Positions 32,747-41,054 are shown, counted from the stretch's first letter. The stretch: 45,657 bases of DNA from an uncultured Oscillibacter sp. (GCA_910588175.1 CAJUQQ010000015.1:1-45657), one strand, 5' to 3'. A program made the numbers and translations. The notes: generated from the letters alone by a model not told the origin.

Positions 32747-33871
32747 TCACTGGATCAGCAGTACCAGGTTCCGGTCGGTAATGAAATTCGGCACGCTGTA
32801 CGCCACCACAATGGCGTCCAGCCCGTTCTCCTGGGCGTACTTCGCGGCGGAGTAGCGGTAATACCGGGGGTCCAGCAGGTGGACCTCCTCAAAGTGCAGG
32901 GCCAGGAAGGGGGCCATGGAATCCGCGTAGGAATCCCGGATCACCAGAAGCTTTCCCGTTCCCTCCTGGTTTTTGATCACGCAGAGGGGCTGATTGCCCC
33001 CCAGGAAGGCGGAATATTTGTCCTTGGTCTGGAGCTTGGTCAGGTCGTACAAACTGGCCTTTTGGGGGGCGCCCTCCCGCCAGGAGGTGACCTCAAAGCC
33101 CTCGTCCGGGACCCAGAACTCAATGGTGTCCGGCGGCAGCCAGTGGACGCCGGACTGGGAATACAGCGTCCCTTGAAACTCGTCGGAATGGGGAACGATC
33201 AATCGCTCAAAGGCCTCCCGCTCCAGAACCTCCTCTCCCCGGCCCAAGGACTCCATCAGGGCGGCATAGCCGTAATAGGCCCCCAGGCTGGTCCAGTGGT
33301 GGTCCGTGCGGTAAAAAATATCCTCCCCGGCGTGGGCGCTCAGAGCCGTCAGGAAGTCCACGCCCTCCACGCCCTCCAGCTCCACGGCCCTGGCAATAAA
33401 GGCCGCCTGGTCCCAGCTCTCCGCCCCCTTTGGCAAATCCTCCCGCCGGATTTCCGCAGCCGAGGGAATGAGGCCCAGGTATACGGGAACTTCCGCCTTC
33501 CCGGCCAGCCGGGAAACATAGCTCAAATTCTTCTCCTCCAGGCCGTCCCTGGGAGGGTCCACCTTCGAAATCAAAGCGTGTCCGCAGAGGTAGACCCCGT
33601 TGAACTCCCGCTTGCCCAGGACTTGCTCCGTCCGGGCCTTGAGGCCCGTCCACTGGTCCCGGAGGGGGAACTGGTCGGCAAAGTAGTTCTCCACCCCCTT
33701 GGTGAAGCTGCCGTCCTTCAAGTTCTCCCAGGAGAACTCCGGGAATTGCGCCAGGGTCCGGTTCTCCACATCGGAGCGGTCCCGGTCCGGTAGGAGGACG
33801 TGCCACGCCAGCAGGCCCCCCAGAAAGACGCAGAAAAAGGCCGACAGGAAGCGGCTGTATCTTGTTGTCAT
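32747..33871 (-). CDS. DHHW-family secreted acyltransferase partner
   Basis: 374 residues of the DHHW family (SGNH/AlgX-like), the usual partner of MBOAT acyltransferases in Firmicutes. An N-terminal membrane anchor (FLSAFFCVFLGGLLAWHVLL) leads to an extracellular domain. The name motif is seen in FYRTDHHWTSLGAYYGY near residue 195, followed by a Ser-containing segment VIRDSYADSMAPFL near residue 310 that fits the SGNH nucleophile block. Such proteins take acyl groups moved across the membrane by the MBOAT protein and place them on a cell-surface polymer. The gene follows the MBOAT gene by 12 bases. The polymer is unknown. Confidence 0.88.
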   Translation of the reverse strand: MTTRYSRFLSAFFCVFLGGLLAWHVLLPDRDRSDVENRTLAQFPEFSWENLKDGSFTKGVENYFADQFPLRDQWTGLKARTEQVLGKREFNGVYLCGHALISKVDPPRDGLEEKNLSYVSRLAGKAEVPVYLGLIPSAAEIRREDLPKGAESWDQAAFIARAVELEGVEGVDFLTALSAHAGEDIFYRTDHHWTSLGAYYGYAALMESLGRGEEVLEREAFERLIVPHSDEFQGTLYSQSGVHWLPPDTIEFWVPDEGFEVTSWREGAPQKASLYDLTKLQTKDKYSAFLGGNQPLCVIKNQEGTGKLLVIRDSYADSMAPFLALHFEEVHLLDPRYYRYSAAKYAQENGLDAIVVAYSVPNFITDRNLVLLIQ

Positions 33872-33883
33872 CTCACCGCCTCC

Positions 33884-35278
33884 TTAAAACCGGAAATACA
33901 AGAAGGGATTGTAACTGCCGTCCACCAGATAGGCGGTGGAGACAATCAGCCCCAGGGCCATCAGCACCGGGGTCAGGAGTTTCCTGCCCCGCTCCGGGAT
34001 CTTCTTCCAAAGATCCACAGCCAGGGTGGTGGAACCCAGGGCCAGCAGAAGCAGAATCAGGGCCCAGCTCCGCAAACGGTAGCCGTCCGGACCGGACCAA
34101 AGCGGCCCGCCGCCGAAGCACACCGCCAGATACCGTCCGCAGACGCCCAGGTCCTCCATGGCGAAGATGCCCCAGCCCACGAAGACCACCAGCAGCGTAT
34201 AGAACCGCTTCACCAGGACCGGCGTCCGGACGAGAAGATCCCGGAAGACAAACCGCTCCAGAATCAGCCACAGGCCGAAGTACAAACCCCAGAGAATGAA
34301 ATTCCAGCTGGCCCCGTGCCAGAAGCCGGTGCAGAACCAGACAATGAGCAGGTTCCGAAGGGTCTTGGCGCTCCCCGCCCGGCTGCCCCCCAGGGGGAAG
34401 TACAGGTACTCCCGAAACCAGGAGGTCAGGGACATGTGCCAACGCCGCCAGAACTCCCCCACGGAGGTGGAGAGATAGGGGTGGTCAAAGTTTTCGTCAA
34501 ACCGGAAGCCCAGGATGCGGCCCAGGCCGATGGCCATGTCGGAGTAGCCAGAGAAGTCGAAGTAAATCTGGAGGCCGAAGGCGAACAGCCCCGTCCAGCC
34601 CCCGGCAACCGTCAGCGCCCCGGCGTTTTGAGAGGCCTGGCAGCTCTCCCACAGGGCCCCGGCGGCGTTGGCCAGCAGGACCTTTTTGGCAAGGCCCACG
34701 GTGAACCGGCAGGCCCCTTCCGCGAAGTCCTGAGACGTGACGGTACGCCGGACCAGCTCCTCCGCCACGGTTTTATACTTCACGATGGGCCCGGCGATGA
34801 GCTGGGGGAACAGGGTCACATAGGCCCCGAAGTCAACGACGTTCCGCTGGACCGGCGCGTCCCGGCGGTAGACGTCGATGGTATAACTCATGGTCTGGAA
34901 GGTGAAGAAGGAAATGCCCAGGGGCAGAGGCAGTCCCAGCTGGGGAACCGCTGCCCCCGGAAGCAGGGACAAATTCGCCGCCAGGAAATCCCAGTACTTG
35001 AAAAAGCCCAGGAGCAGCAGGTTGAACACCACCGACTGCCCCACAAACCACCGGGCCAGCCGGTCCCGTTCCCGGAACTTCTCCACCAGAAGTCCGTGGG
35101 TGTAGTCGATGAAGATGGAGAGGAACATAACCCCCACATACACCGGCTCCCCCCAGCCGTAGAAAAAAAGGCTGGTTACCAGCAGCACAAAATTACGCCA
35201 CCGAAGCGGCGTAAGAAAGTACAGTGCCAGCGTCAGCGGCAGATAGCCGAATAAAAATGTCAGGCTGCTGAAAACCAT
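33884..35278 (-). CDS. MBOAT family membrane O-acyltransferase
   Basis: A 464-residue polytopic protein like AlgI and DltB, which moves acetyl or other acyl groups across the membrane to a surface polymer. It opens MVFSSLTFLFGYLPLTLALY, the usual N-terminus. Family landmarks are PLGISFFTFQTMSYTIDVYR, LIAGPIVKY, YFDFSGYSDMAIGLG and the catalytic-His segment FCTGFWHGASWNFILWG near residue 322. It shares an operon with the DUF4358 lipoprotein upstream (10-base gap) and the DHHW protein downstream. No dlt genes are near, so teichoic acid D-alanylation is not supported. Confidence 0.93.
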   Translation of the reverse strand: MVFSSLTFLFGYLPLTLALYFLTPLRWRNFVLLVTSLFFYGWGEPVYVGVMFLSIFIDYTHGLLVEKFRERDRLARWFVGQSVVFNLLLLGFFKYWDFLAANLSLLPGAAVPQLGLPLPLGISFFTFQTMSYTIDVYRRDAPVQRNVVDFGAYVTLFPQLIAGPIVKYKTVAEELVRRTVTSQDFAEGACRFTVGLAKKVLLANAAGALWESCQASQNAGALTVAGGWTGLFAFGLQIYFDFSGYSDMAIGLGRILGFRFDENFDHPYLSTSVGEFWRRWHMSLTSWFREYLYFPLGGSRAGSAKTLRNLLIVWFCTGFWHGASWNFILWGLYFGLWLILERFVFRDLLVRTPVLVKRFYTLLVVFVGWGIFAMEDLGVCGRYLAVCFGGGPLWSGPDGYRLRSWALILLLLALGSTTLAVDLWKKIPERGRKLLTPVLMALGLIVSTAYLVDGSYNPFLYFRF

Positions 35279-35288
35279 GGAATCCCCC

Positions 35289-35777
35289 TCACTGGAATTG
35301 GAGGTTAAACTGCTCCTCCAGAGTCTCCTGATACGCCCCGGAAGCGATCAGGGCCACGTAAGTACCTTTCCGCAGCACCTTGGCCGCCTTCCAGGCCTCC
35401 AGGCTCTCGGGGTACCAGGCCCCGCCCTCCGCCTGGGCGTCGATTCGGGCCTGGAGGATGGCGGCGGCGGACTCCGCGTCCTCCTCCGTCTCACACTGCA
35501 TCAGCACAATCTCATTCACGTCGGAACTCATAGCCGGAACCTTGACGACCAGCTGTTTCGCGGGGATTTCGGAGAGGCCGGGGTAATAGCCCTCCAGCAG
35601 CTCTCCCTCCACGTCCGCCATGTAGCCCTCTTCCCAGCCGCAAAGCTCCTCCATTCCGGCGTACAGAGTGTCTAGGGCAACATCCGACTCTTCCGCCCCG
35701 CCATCTTCCCGCTGCCCGCCGCAGCCGGAGGCCAGCAGCAAAAGCGCCGCCAAAACCCACACCGCTCTCTTCTTCAA
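35289..35777 (-). CDS. DUF4358-type lipoprotein
   Basis: 162 residues with a lipoprotein signal peptide (KKRAVWVLAALLLLASGC; lipobox LASGC, Cys19). The exported part matches the DUF4358 style often found beside MBOAT/DHHW genes: a LDTLYAGMEELCGW start, a repeated emphasis on position- and residue-averaged short helices, and the segment EIVLMQCETEEDAESAAAIL. The role is unknown. The start is TTG 35777, with GGGAGGAGA seven bases upstream. It is first in the three-gene operon, behind a promoter that overlaps the divergent ltaE promoter. Confidence 0.8.
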   Translation of the reverse strand: MKKRAVWVLAALLLLASGCGGQREDGGAEESDVALDTLYAGMEELCGWEEGYMADVEGELLEGYYPGLSEIPAKQLVVKVPAMSSDVNEIVLMQCETEEDAESAAAILQARIDAQAEGGAWYPESLEAWKAAKVLRKGTYVALIASGAYQETLEEQFNLQFQ

Positions 35778-35831
35778 CCGAATCTCCTCCCGCGTCCCGG
35801 TCCTGCCGGGAAAATTTTCTGTTTCTGTTCC

Positions 35832-35865
35832 TTGTTTTTATACAGGATTCGCGCTATAATTTCAA
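35832..35865. promoter_or_regulatory. Face-to-face overlapping promoters for ltaE and the MBOAT operon
   Basis: Plus strand (ltaE): TTGTTT (35832-35837), 17 bases, TATAAT (35855-35860). Minus strand (lipoprotein-MBOAT-DHHW): TTGAAA (35865-35860), 17 bases, TATAAA (35842-35837). The two promoters occupy almost the same 34 bp on opposite strands, so polymerase bound to one must exclude the other. Confidence 0.65.
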
Positions 35866-35928
35866 CATCAAATCTGTAACATTCCGTAACAGTTCTCTGC
35901 TCCGGTTGTTACTTTCTGGAGGTTGACC

Positions 35929-36954
35929 ATGTACAGTTTCCGAAACGACTACAGCGAGGGCGCCCACCCCAAGGTGCTGAAGGCCCTCACCGATACCAAT
36001 TTCGAACAAACCCGAGGCTATGGCCTGGACCCCCGCTGCCAGAAGGCGCGGGAGCTCATCCGCGGCCTCTGCGCCGCCCCCGAGGCGGACGTACACTTCC
36101 TGGTGGGCGGCACCCAGACGAACCTGCTGGTGATTGAGGCCATGCTGAAGCCCTATGAGGCGGTGATCGCCGCCCACACGGGCCATGTCAACGTCCACGA
36201 AACCGGGGCCATCGAGGGCACAGGCCACAAGGTCATCGCCGTCCCCAGTCCCGACGGAAAGCTCACTCCCGCCATGATCGAGTCCGTGCCGGAGCTCCAC
36301 AGCGACGAGCATCAGGTGAAGCCCGCCATGGCCTACGTCTCCAACACCACGGAAACCGGCACCGTCTACTCCAAGGCGGAGCTGACGGCCCTCCGGCAGT
36401 GCTGCGACGAGCATGGCCTCCTCCTCTTCCTGGACGGGGCAAGGCTGGGCTCCGCCCTGGCCTGCGGAGACATGACTCTGCCGGACTACGCGGCCCTGGC
36501 CGACGTATTCTACATCGGCGGCACCAAAAACGGCGCTCTCTTCGGGGAGGCCCTGGTCTTTGCCAAGGCCCGGCCGGACTTCCGCTGGCACATCAAGCGC
36601 CGGGGGGCGATGTTCGCCAAGGGCCGGCTGCTGGGGGTCCAGTTCCAAGCCCTGCTGGAGGACGGGACCTATCTGGAGGCCGCCCGCCACGCCAACGCGC
36701 TGGCCCTCCGCCTCCGGGACGGAGTGGCCGCTCTGGGTTATCCCCTTCCCGTGGCGTCCCCCTCCAACCAGCAGTTCCCCGTGCTCCCCAACGAGGTCAT
36801 CCGGCAGCTCCAGGCCATGGGCTATGAGTTCGAGGTGGACCACGCCGTGGACGCCGGGCACACGATGATTCGCCTGGTGGCAAGCTGGGCCACTCCGGAA
36901 CAGGCCGTGGAGGACTTCCTCCGGGATCTGGCCGCCTGCGGGAACCGCTCCTGA
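35929..36954 (+). CDS. ltaE: Low-specificity threonine aldolase family protein
   Basis: A pyridoxal-phosphate enzyme that cleaves threonine or allo-threonine to glycine and acetaldehyde, fold type I, beta-eliminating lyase family. 341 residues starting MYSFRNDYSEGAHP. The cofactor lysine is Lys200 in YIGGTKNGALFGEA; the Asp that contacts the ring nitrogen is in LLFLDGARLGSAL, and HVNVHETGAIE and VSNTTETGTVY are family segments. ATG 35929 is six bases after GGAGG; an in-frame TTG at 35923 is too close to the ribosome site. It is a single gene with its own promoter and terminator. Confidence 0.93.
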   Translation: MYSFRNDYSEGAHPKVLKALTDTNFEQTRGYGLDPRCQKARELIRGLCAAPEADVHFLVGGTQTNLLVIEAMLKPYEAVIAAHTGHVNVHETGAIEGTGHKVIAVPSPDGKLTPAMIESVPELHSDEHQVKPAMAYVSNTTETGTVYSKAELTALRQCCDEHGLLLFLDGARLGSALACGDMTLPDYAALADVFYIGGTKNGALFGEALVFAKARPDFRWHIKRRGAMFAKGRLLGVQFQALLEDGTYLEAARHANALALRLRDGVAALGYPLPVASPSNQQFPVLPNEVIRQLQAMGYEFEVDHAVDAGHTMIRLVASWATPEQAVEDFLRDLAACGNRS

Positions 36955-36961
36955 TTTTCGC

Positions 36962-36993
36962 CGCCCCCTCCGGCAAAGCCGGAGGGGGCGTTT
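36962..36993 (+). terminator. Terminator after ltaE
   Basis: 13-bp stem CGCCCCCTCCGGC (36962-36974) with 36978-36990, loop AAA, then TTT. The short T run is offset by a very stable stem. The convergent small ORF ends at 37001. Confidence 0.75.
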
Positions 36994-37000
36994 CGCGCGT

Positions 37001-37183
37001 TTATTGAATGTGCTCCTCCGGGAAATTGTCCAGCACCCGGAAACCCATTTCCTCCGAGGTCGCCAAGGGGTATTTGTAAATGGAGACCGGGTCCACAATG
37101 GGGCAGATTCGTTTCTCCGGCTCCAGGCGCAGGAAGGGCTTTCCATCGTCAAGACGATTCATCGCGCGCCGCTCCTCTGACAT
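37001..37183 (-). CDS. Small conserved-looking protein, unknown function
   Basis: 60 residues starting MSEERRAMNRLDDGKPFLRL and ending EEHIQ. It is acidic and basic in equal measure, without membrane segment or Cys pairs; ICPIVDPVSIYKYPL in the centre looks like a structured motif. I do not recognise a family. GAGGTGA seven bases before ATG 37183 is a good ribosome site, and the frame fills the gap between convergent ltaE and ktrA. It is separated from ktrA by 53 bases and may share that transcript. Confidence 0.55.
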   Translation of the reverse strand: MSEERRAMNRLDDGKPFLRLEPEKRICPIVDPVSIYKYPLATSEEMGFRVLDNFPEEHIQ

Positions 37184-37236
37184 GAAACATCACCTCAGAA
37201 AAAGCATGCGCAGAAACCCGAATTCTATGTCGGAAT

Positions 37237-37887
37237 TTAATGTAAATTCATCAGGCGGATGCCCGCCTCCTTGTCTCCGGCCACGATGAGATGGGCGTCC
37301 TCCCGAAAGCGGTAGTTCGGGTCCACCAGGGGGACCACCACATCGCCGCTTTTCACACCCAGAATATTGACGTTGTACCGGCGGCGGACCTCCAGCTCCA
37401 TGACTGTATGGCCCTCCCACTCCTGGGGGACCTCCAGCTCGAAGATGGCGAATTTCGGCGTCAGCTCAAAGTAGTCGAAGACGTTCTCGGCGGAGAAGCG
37501 GATGGCTGCCCGGCGGGCCATGTCCATCTCCGTGTGGACCACGAAGTCCGCCCCGATCTTCCGCAGGAATTTGATCTGCCGCTCCTGGTCCGCCCGGGCC
37601 ACCACGAACCGGGCTCCCAGGTCCTTCAAAGCCGCCGTGGCCTCCAGAGAGCACTGGAAGTCGTCCCGGACGCAGACAAAGCAGATGTCAAAGTTCCGCA
37701 CGCCCAGGGCCTCCAGCACTTGCTCGTCCTGGCAGTCCCCCACGCAGGCGGCGGTGGCCATGCCCGCCACCTTGGCCACCTTTTCCTCGTCCTTGTCCAA
37801 GACCATGACCTCGTTCCCCAGCTCCAGCAGATACCGGGTCAGGTGCCGCCCGAAGCGGCCCAGGCCGATCACCAAAAAGGATTTCAT
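37237..37887 (-). CDS. ktrA: K+ uptake regulatory subunit, TrkA/KtrA type
   Basis: A 216-residue cytoplasmic gating ring subunit of a Ktr/Trk potassium system. The RCK-N Rossmann domain opens with MKSFLVIGLGRFGRHLTRYL (the GxGxxG nucleotide site) and continues VLDKDEEKV. A C-terminal RCK-C domain follows from about residue 135 (YNVNILGVKSGD, REDAHLIVAGD). AAAGGAGGG precedes ATG 37887. It follows the ktrB gene by 17 bases and is translated with it. RCK-C domains of this type bind cyclic-di-AMP in relatives. Confidence 0.94.
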   Translation of the reverse strand: MKSFLVIGLGRFGRHLTRYLLELGNEVMVLDKDEEKVAKVAGMATAACVGDCQDEQVLEALGVRNFDICFVCVRDDFQCSLEATAALKDLGARFVVARADQERQIKFLRKIGADFVVHTEMDMARRAAIRFSAENVFDYFELTPKFAIFELEVPQEWEGHTVMELEVRRRYNVNILGVKSGDVVVPLVDPNYRFREDAHLIVAGDKEAGIRLMNLH

Positions 37888-37904
37888 TCCATGGCCCTCC
37901 TTTC

Positions 37905-39233
37905 TCAACCGATCAGAATTTTTTCCGGCACATAGCGCAGGCCGTTTTGGGCGTCCCGCCCGCGGGTCACCGCCATGGCTACGGACATGCTGCCCACCCG
38001 TCCGGCGAACATCATCAAAATCACCGCCCATTTGGAGAGAGCGGGCAAAGACCCCGTCAGGTTCCGGCTGAGGCCCACGGTGCTCATGGCGGAGAAGGTC
38101 TCAAACAGGGCGTCCGTCAGTCCCGCGCCCTGTACGCACAGCACCATGCAGCCGCAAAGAGCCCCGAAAAGATAGATGCCGGCGGTGGAATAGGCCTTGT
38201 GGATATCCCCCTCGTCCAGCCGGCGGCGGAATACGTTCACGTCGTCCTGCCGCCAGATTCGCGCCCGGACCCCCAGGACCAGAACCGCGAAGGTGTTCAC
38301 CTTCACGCCGCCCCCCGTCGAGCCGGAAGCCGCGCCCACAAACATCAAAACCAGCATCAGCAGCACGCCTCCCTGGCTCAGGGAGGACTGATCCACCGAG
38401 GCAAAGCCCGCCGTCCGGGCCGTCACTGACTGAAAGGCCGCCATCAGCGCCCGGGTGGGGCCGTCCGCCCCGGCGAAGGCGTGGTCCGCCTCCAGAAACC
38501 AGAAAGCCGCAGCGCCCCCGGCGAAGAGGAGCAGCGTCACGGTAAAGGCCATCTTGGAGTGAAGCCGCCAGCGGCGGAAGTGCCGCCCATGGGCCAGCAC
38601 GTCGTCCCACACCAAAAAGCCCAGACCCCCGCAGATGATCAGCGCCATGAGCACAATGTTCAGCAGGGGCTCCCCCGCCTCCGTGGTGATGGACGCGCCG
38701 GTGCCCAGAAGATCAAAACCCGCGTTGCAGAAGGCCGAGACGGCGTGAAACACCGCCATCCACAGGCCCTTCCCCCAGCCGTACCGGGGACAGAACCAGA
38801 AGGCCAGCGCCGCCGCCCCCAAGCCCTCGCACAGAACCGTCACCAGCAGGGCCCGCCGGGCCAGCCGGACCACGCCCCCCAATTGCAGGGCTCCCACGCT
38901 GTCCTGGAGCAGCGCCCGCTGGCGCAGGCCCACCCGCCGCCGGGCCAGCAGCGCCGCCGGGAGGGAAGCCGTCACAAACCCCAGACCCCCGATCTGAATC
39001 AACAGCAGCAGAACCGCCTGCCCGAAGGGTGTGAACTGCGTGGCGGTGTCGTACACCGTCAGCCCCGTGACACAGGAGGCCGAAGCGGCGGTGAACACGG
39101 CGCTGGTCCAGGGGATGCCCTCTCCGCTGCGGGAGGCGATGGGCAGCGACAGCAGACAGGCCCCCGCCAGAATCAGCAGGGCAAAGCCCAGAGCGAGCGT
39201 CTGCACGGCACTGGGTCTTCGCGTCTTCGGCAT
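37905..39233 (-). CDS. ktrB: K+ uptake channel-like subunit, TrkH/KtrB type
   Basis: 442-residue membrane protein carrying K+ into the cell, gated by KtrA. The four selectivity-filter repeats are seen in order: SASCVTGLTVYD, VSAFCNAGFDLL, VTARTAGFASVD and FSAMSTVGLSRNL. Eight or more membrane segments surround them. ATG 39233 is chosen because AAAGGAGGG lies nine bases upstream; the frame is open for 46 more codons to an ATG at 39371, through the leader. The long leader may hold control elements (see 39234-39514). Confidence 0.94.
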   Translation of the reverse strand: MPKTRRPSAVQTLALGFALLILAGACLLSLPIASRSGEGIPWTSAVFTAASASCVTGLTVYDTATQFTPFGQAVLLLLIQIGGLGFVTASLPAALLARRRVGLRQRALLQDSVGALQLGGVVRLARRALLVTVLCEGLGAAALAFWFCPRYGWGKGLWMAVFHAVSAFCNAGFDLLGTGASITTEAGEPLLNIVLMALIICGGLGFLVWDDVLAHGRHFRRWRLHSKMAFTVTLLLFAGGAAAFWFLEADHAFAGADGPTRALMAAFQSVTARTAGFASVDQSSLSQGGVLLMLVLMFVGAASGSTGGGVKVNTFAVLVLGVRARIWRQDDVNVFRRRLDEGDIHKAYSTAGIYLFGALCGCMVLCVQGAGLTDALFETFSAMSTVGLSRNLTGSLPALSKWAVILMMFAGRVGSMSVAMAVTRGRDAQNGLRYVPEKILIG

Positions 39234-39514
39234 CACAAACCGCCCTCCTTTCCGTCCGGTCCCGCCGGACATCCATTCCGCCTTCTTCCAGGGGGGAGCG
39301 GGCTCCCCTGGAGCAGTCTCCGCCTCCGGAGAGACGGGGAACGGAAGCTTTTCTTTAGAACTTGTACGCATAACCGGGGAAAGCCGGATGGGCGAGGATT
39401 TTTCCCGCCAGACAAGGGGCTTTTCCCCGGCAGTCTCAGCGGATTAGAGGGGAAAACGACGGGGTATGACGGGAAAAAGACCGTCCAGACGGTACGCATT
39501 GGTTGTGAATACAG
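39234..39514 (-). other. Long ktrB leader, open in frame with ktrB
   Basis: About 280 transcribed bases precede ktrB. They contain a five-bp hairpin ACCGT-CTGG-ACGGT followed by CTTTTT near the 5' end, a CCAGGGGAG/CTCCCCCCTGG hairpin near 39290-39310, and 46 codons open in frame with ktrB from ATG 39371. I looked for the cyclic-di-AMP (ydaO) riboswitch often placed before ktr genes and did not find its core. The leader may encode a leader peptide or a structured RNA of unknown class. Confidence 0.35.
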
Positions 39515-39520
39515 GTTCTT

Positions 39521-39552
39521 AGTATACCCCGCTTTTTCCCCTTTGCAAGGGG
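39521..39552 (-). promoter_or_regulatory. ktrBA promoter with palindrome over the -35
   Basis: On the minus strand, TTGCAA (39548-39543), 16-base spacer, TATACT (39526-39521). The inverted repeat CCCCTT-TGC-AAGGGG (39538-39552) covers the -35 hexamer. Confidence 0.6.
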
Positions 39553-39563
39553 GGCGGATTTCC

Positions 39564-40667
39564 TCACTCCAGCATTAAAAGCCGTTTCAGGAACTCCACG
39601 CCCTGGGGAAGCACGGCTTCGTCGTCAAAGCAGAACTCCGGGGAATGGAGCTCCGGCGTGTCCCCTACCCCCAGCAGGAAGAACAGACCCGGAACCCGCC
39701 GCTGGTAGAAGGAAAAGTCCTCCGCCGTCAGCGTGGGGACCGCCAGCGGCAGGGGTGCGTGCTCTCCCAGCCCGGACCGGACCGTCTCATAAAGCTCCTC
39801 ATGGTTCCAGACGGCGGGGTAGCCCTCGTTTAAATGGACCTCCACGCCGCAGCCGGTCTCCGACGCGATGGTCTGTCCAATCTCCTCCAGCCCCCGGCGG
39901 CAGCGGGACTGGGTCTCGTCCCGAAAGGAGCGGAGGCTTCCCTCCAGCACCGTTTTTCCGCTGACGGCGTTCCGCACCCGGCCGGAGACCATCTTCCCGA
40001 AGCGCAGCACCACCGGATCCTCCCCCGGCAGATCCTTCACCATGGCATAGGCCCGAAGAAGATACTCCGCTCCCGCCGCCAGGGCGTCGACCCCCTCCGA
40101 GGCCTTGCCGATGTGAACGCTTTTGCCGGTGAGGGTAACCGTCACCTCGTTGGAGCGGGCCATGATGGGGCCGGGACGGCAGTATACGCGCCCCTGCTCC
40201 AATTTGGGCCACAGGTGCATGGCAAAGACCCGGGCGGTGTGATACCGCTCCAGCACACCGGTGTCACAGAGCTTTTCCGCGCCTCCGGTGGTCTCCTCGG
40301 AGGGCTGGAAGAGAAACAGGACGTTCCGGGGCAGCTCTTGACGGTGAGCGGCGGCGTGCCGCGCCAGAGCCAGGGCCATGGCGGTGTTTCCGTCGTGGCC
40401 GCAGGCGTGCATGGCTCCGGCGTTGCCGGAGGCGTAGGCCAGGCCGGTGGCCTCCTCGATGGGCAGGGCGTCCATATCCGCCCGGAAGGCCACGGTCTCC
40501 GGTTTTCCGGCGTCCAAAAAGGCGCAGATACTAGAGGGGATGGGGGAAAAGGCCTCCAGCTCGAAGCTGGCCAGGGCGGAGCGGACATAGGCGCAGGTTT
40601 CCGGCAGACGGTCGTCCAGCTCCGGGATACGGTGCAGGGCACGGCGGTATTCAATCACAGGCAGCAT
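39564..40667 (-). CDS. M20 amidohydrolase, candidate N-acetyl-diaminopimelate deacetylase
   Basis: 367-residue M20D zinc amidohydrolase that removes acyl groups from amino acids. Metal-binding motifs are FRADMDALPIEE, GAMHACGHDGNTAM and the Glu pair in FQPSEETTGGA; His in VFAMHLWP and HSPEFCFDDEA complete the site. ATG 40667 has AAGGAGG eight bases upstream. It lies divergent from the L-box and dapA-dapB-dapH, and the dapH-type (acetyl) route needs an N-acetyl-diaminopimelate deacetylase (DapL of Bacillus), so that role is plausible. A general N-acyl amino acid or hippurate hydrolase is the alternative. No patA-type aminotransferase is in the window. Confidence 0.85.
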   Translation of the reverse strand: MLPVIEYRRALHRIPELDDRLPETCAYVRSALASFELEAFSPIPSSICAFLDAGKPETVAFRADMDALPIEEATGLAYASGNAGAMHACGHDGNTAMALALARHAAAHRQELPRNVLFLFQPSEETTGGAEKLCDTGVLERYHTARVFAMHLWPKLEQGRVYCRPGPIMARSNEVTVTLTGKSVHIGKASEGVDALAAGAEYLLRAYAMVKDLPGEDPVVLRFGKMVSGRVRNAVSGKTVLEGSLRSFRDETQSRCRRGLEEIGQTIASETGCGVEVHLNEGYPAVWNHEELYETVRSGLGEHAPLPLAVPTLTAEDFSFYQRRVPGLFFLLGVGDTPELHSPEFCFDDEAVLPQGVEFLKRLLMLE

Positions 40668-40702
40668 AACATTGCCTCCTTATCTTTCATTCAACTCCTC
40701 AC

Positions 40703-40732
40703 AATATAGCATGTTCCGGCGGCGGAAGGCAA
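40703..40732 (-). promoter_or_regulatory. Promoter of the M20 gene
   Basis: On the minus strand, TTGCCT (40732-40727), 18-base spacer, TATATT (40708-40703), about 40 bases before the ATG. No riboswitch is seen on this strand. Confidence 0.6.
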
Positions 40733-40784
40733 GAGGCGGCGGCGTTTTCGTCGGTTTCCACAAGAATTTTTTCCGTCTCCCCTC

Positions 40785-40813
40785 TTGAAACCGGGACTTG
40801 AAGGTGTTATGAT
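40785..40813 (+). promoter_or_regulatory. dapABH promoter
   Basis: TTGAAA (40785-40790), 17-base spacer, TATGAT (40808-40813). Transcription would start near 40820, just before the lysine riboswitch. Confidence 0.78.
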
Positions 40814-40825
40814 AACAAAAAATGA

Positions 40826-41054
40826 GATAGAGGCGCGGAGACGATGAAGTCGCGGGAGCCGGCAGGCTGGGAACGCGGCGGGGGCAGCTCCGCCGAATCC
40901 CCCGTTCAGGCATGGGCGGGAGATGGGCCCGGGGGGAAGACCTCCGGGACTGTCCGCGGCTTCGGGCCGCGGGGGCGCTATCCGCTTACAGAACCGTCAC
41001 GCCGTCCCCGGCGTGCTCACTGTCGGTAGGAGCGCGGCCTCTACCGGCTTTTTT
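40826..41054 (+). promoter_or_regulatory. Lysine riboswitch (L-box) with terminator
   Basis: The P1 helix is GATAG (40826-40830) with CTATC (40978-40982). Between them lie the L-box core segments GAGGCGCGGAGACGATGAAG, GGCAGCTCCGCCGAA and the P4-P5 helices (CCGCGG and partners). The expression platform ends in a terminator: GTCGGTAG (41022-41029) with CTACCGGC (41041-41048) and TTTTTT (41049-41054). Lysine binding should cause termination before dapA. The identity rests on the core sequence and on the gene it controls. Confidence 0.88.

Noticed and set aside
39234..39514. Cyclic-di-AMP (ydaO) riboswitch before ktrB
   Set aside because: Expected from gene context, but the GCCGAATCC- and GGGGTTAATC-like core blocks are missing.
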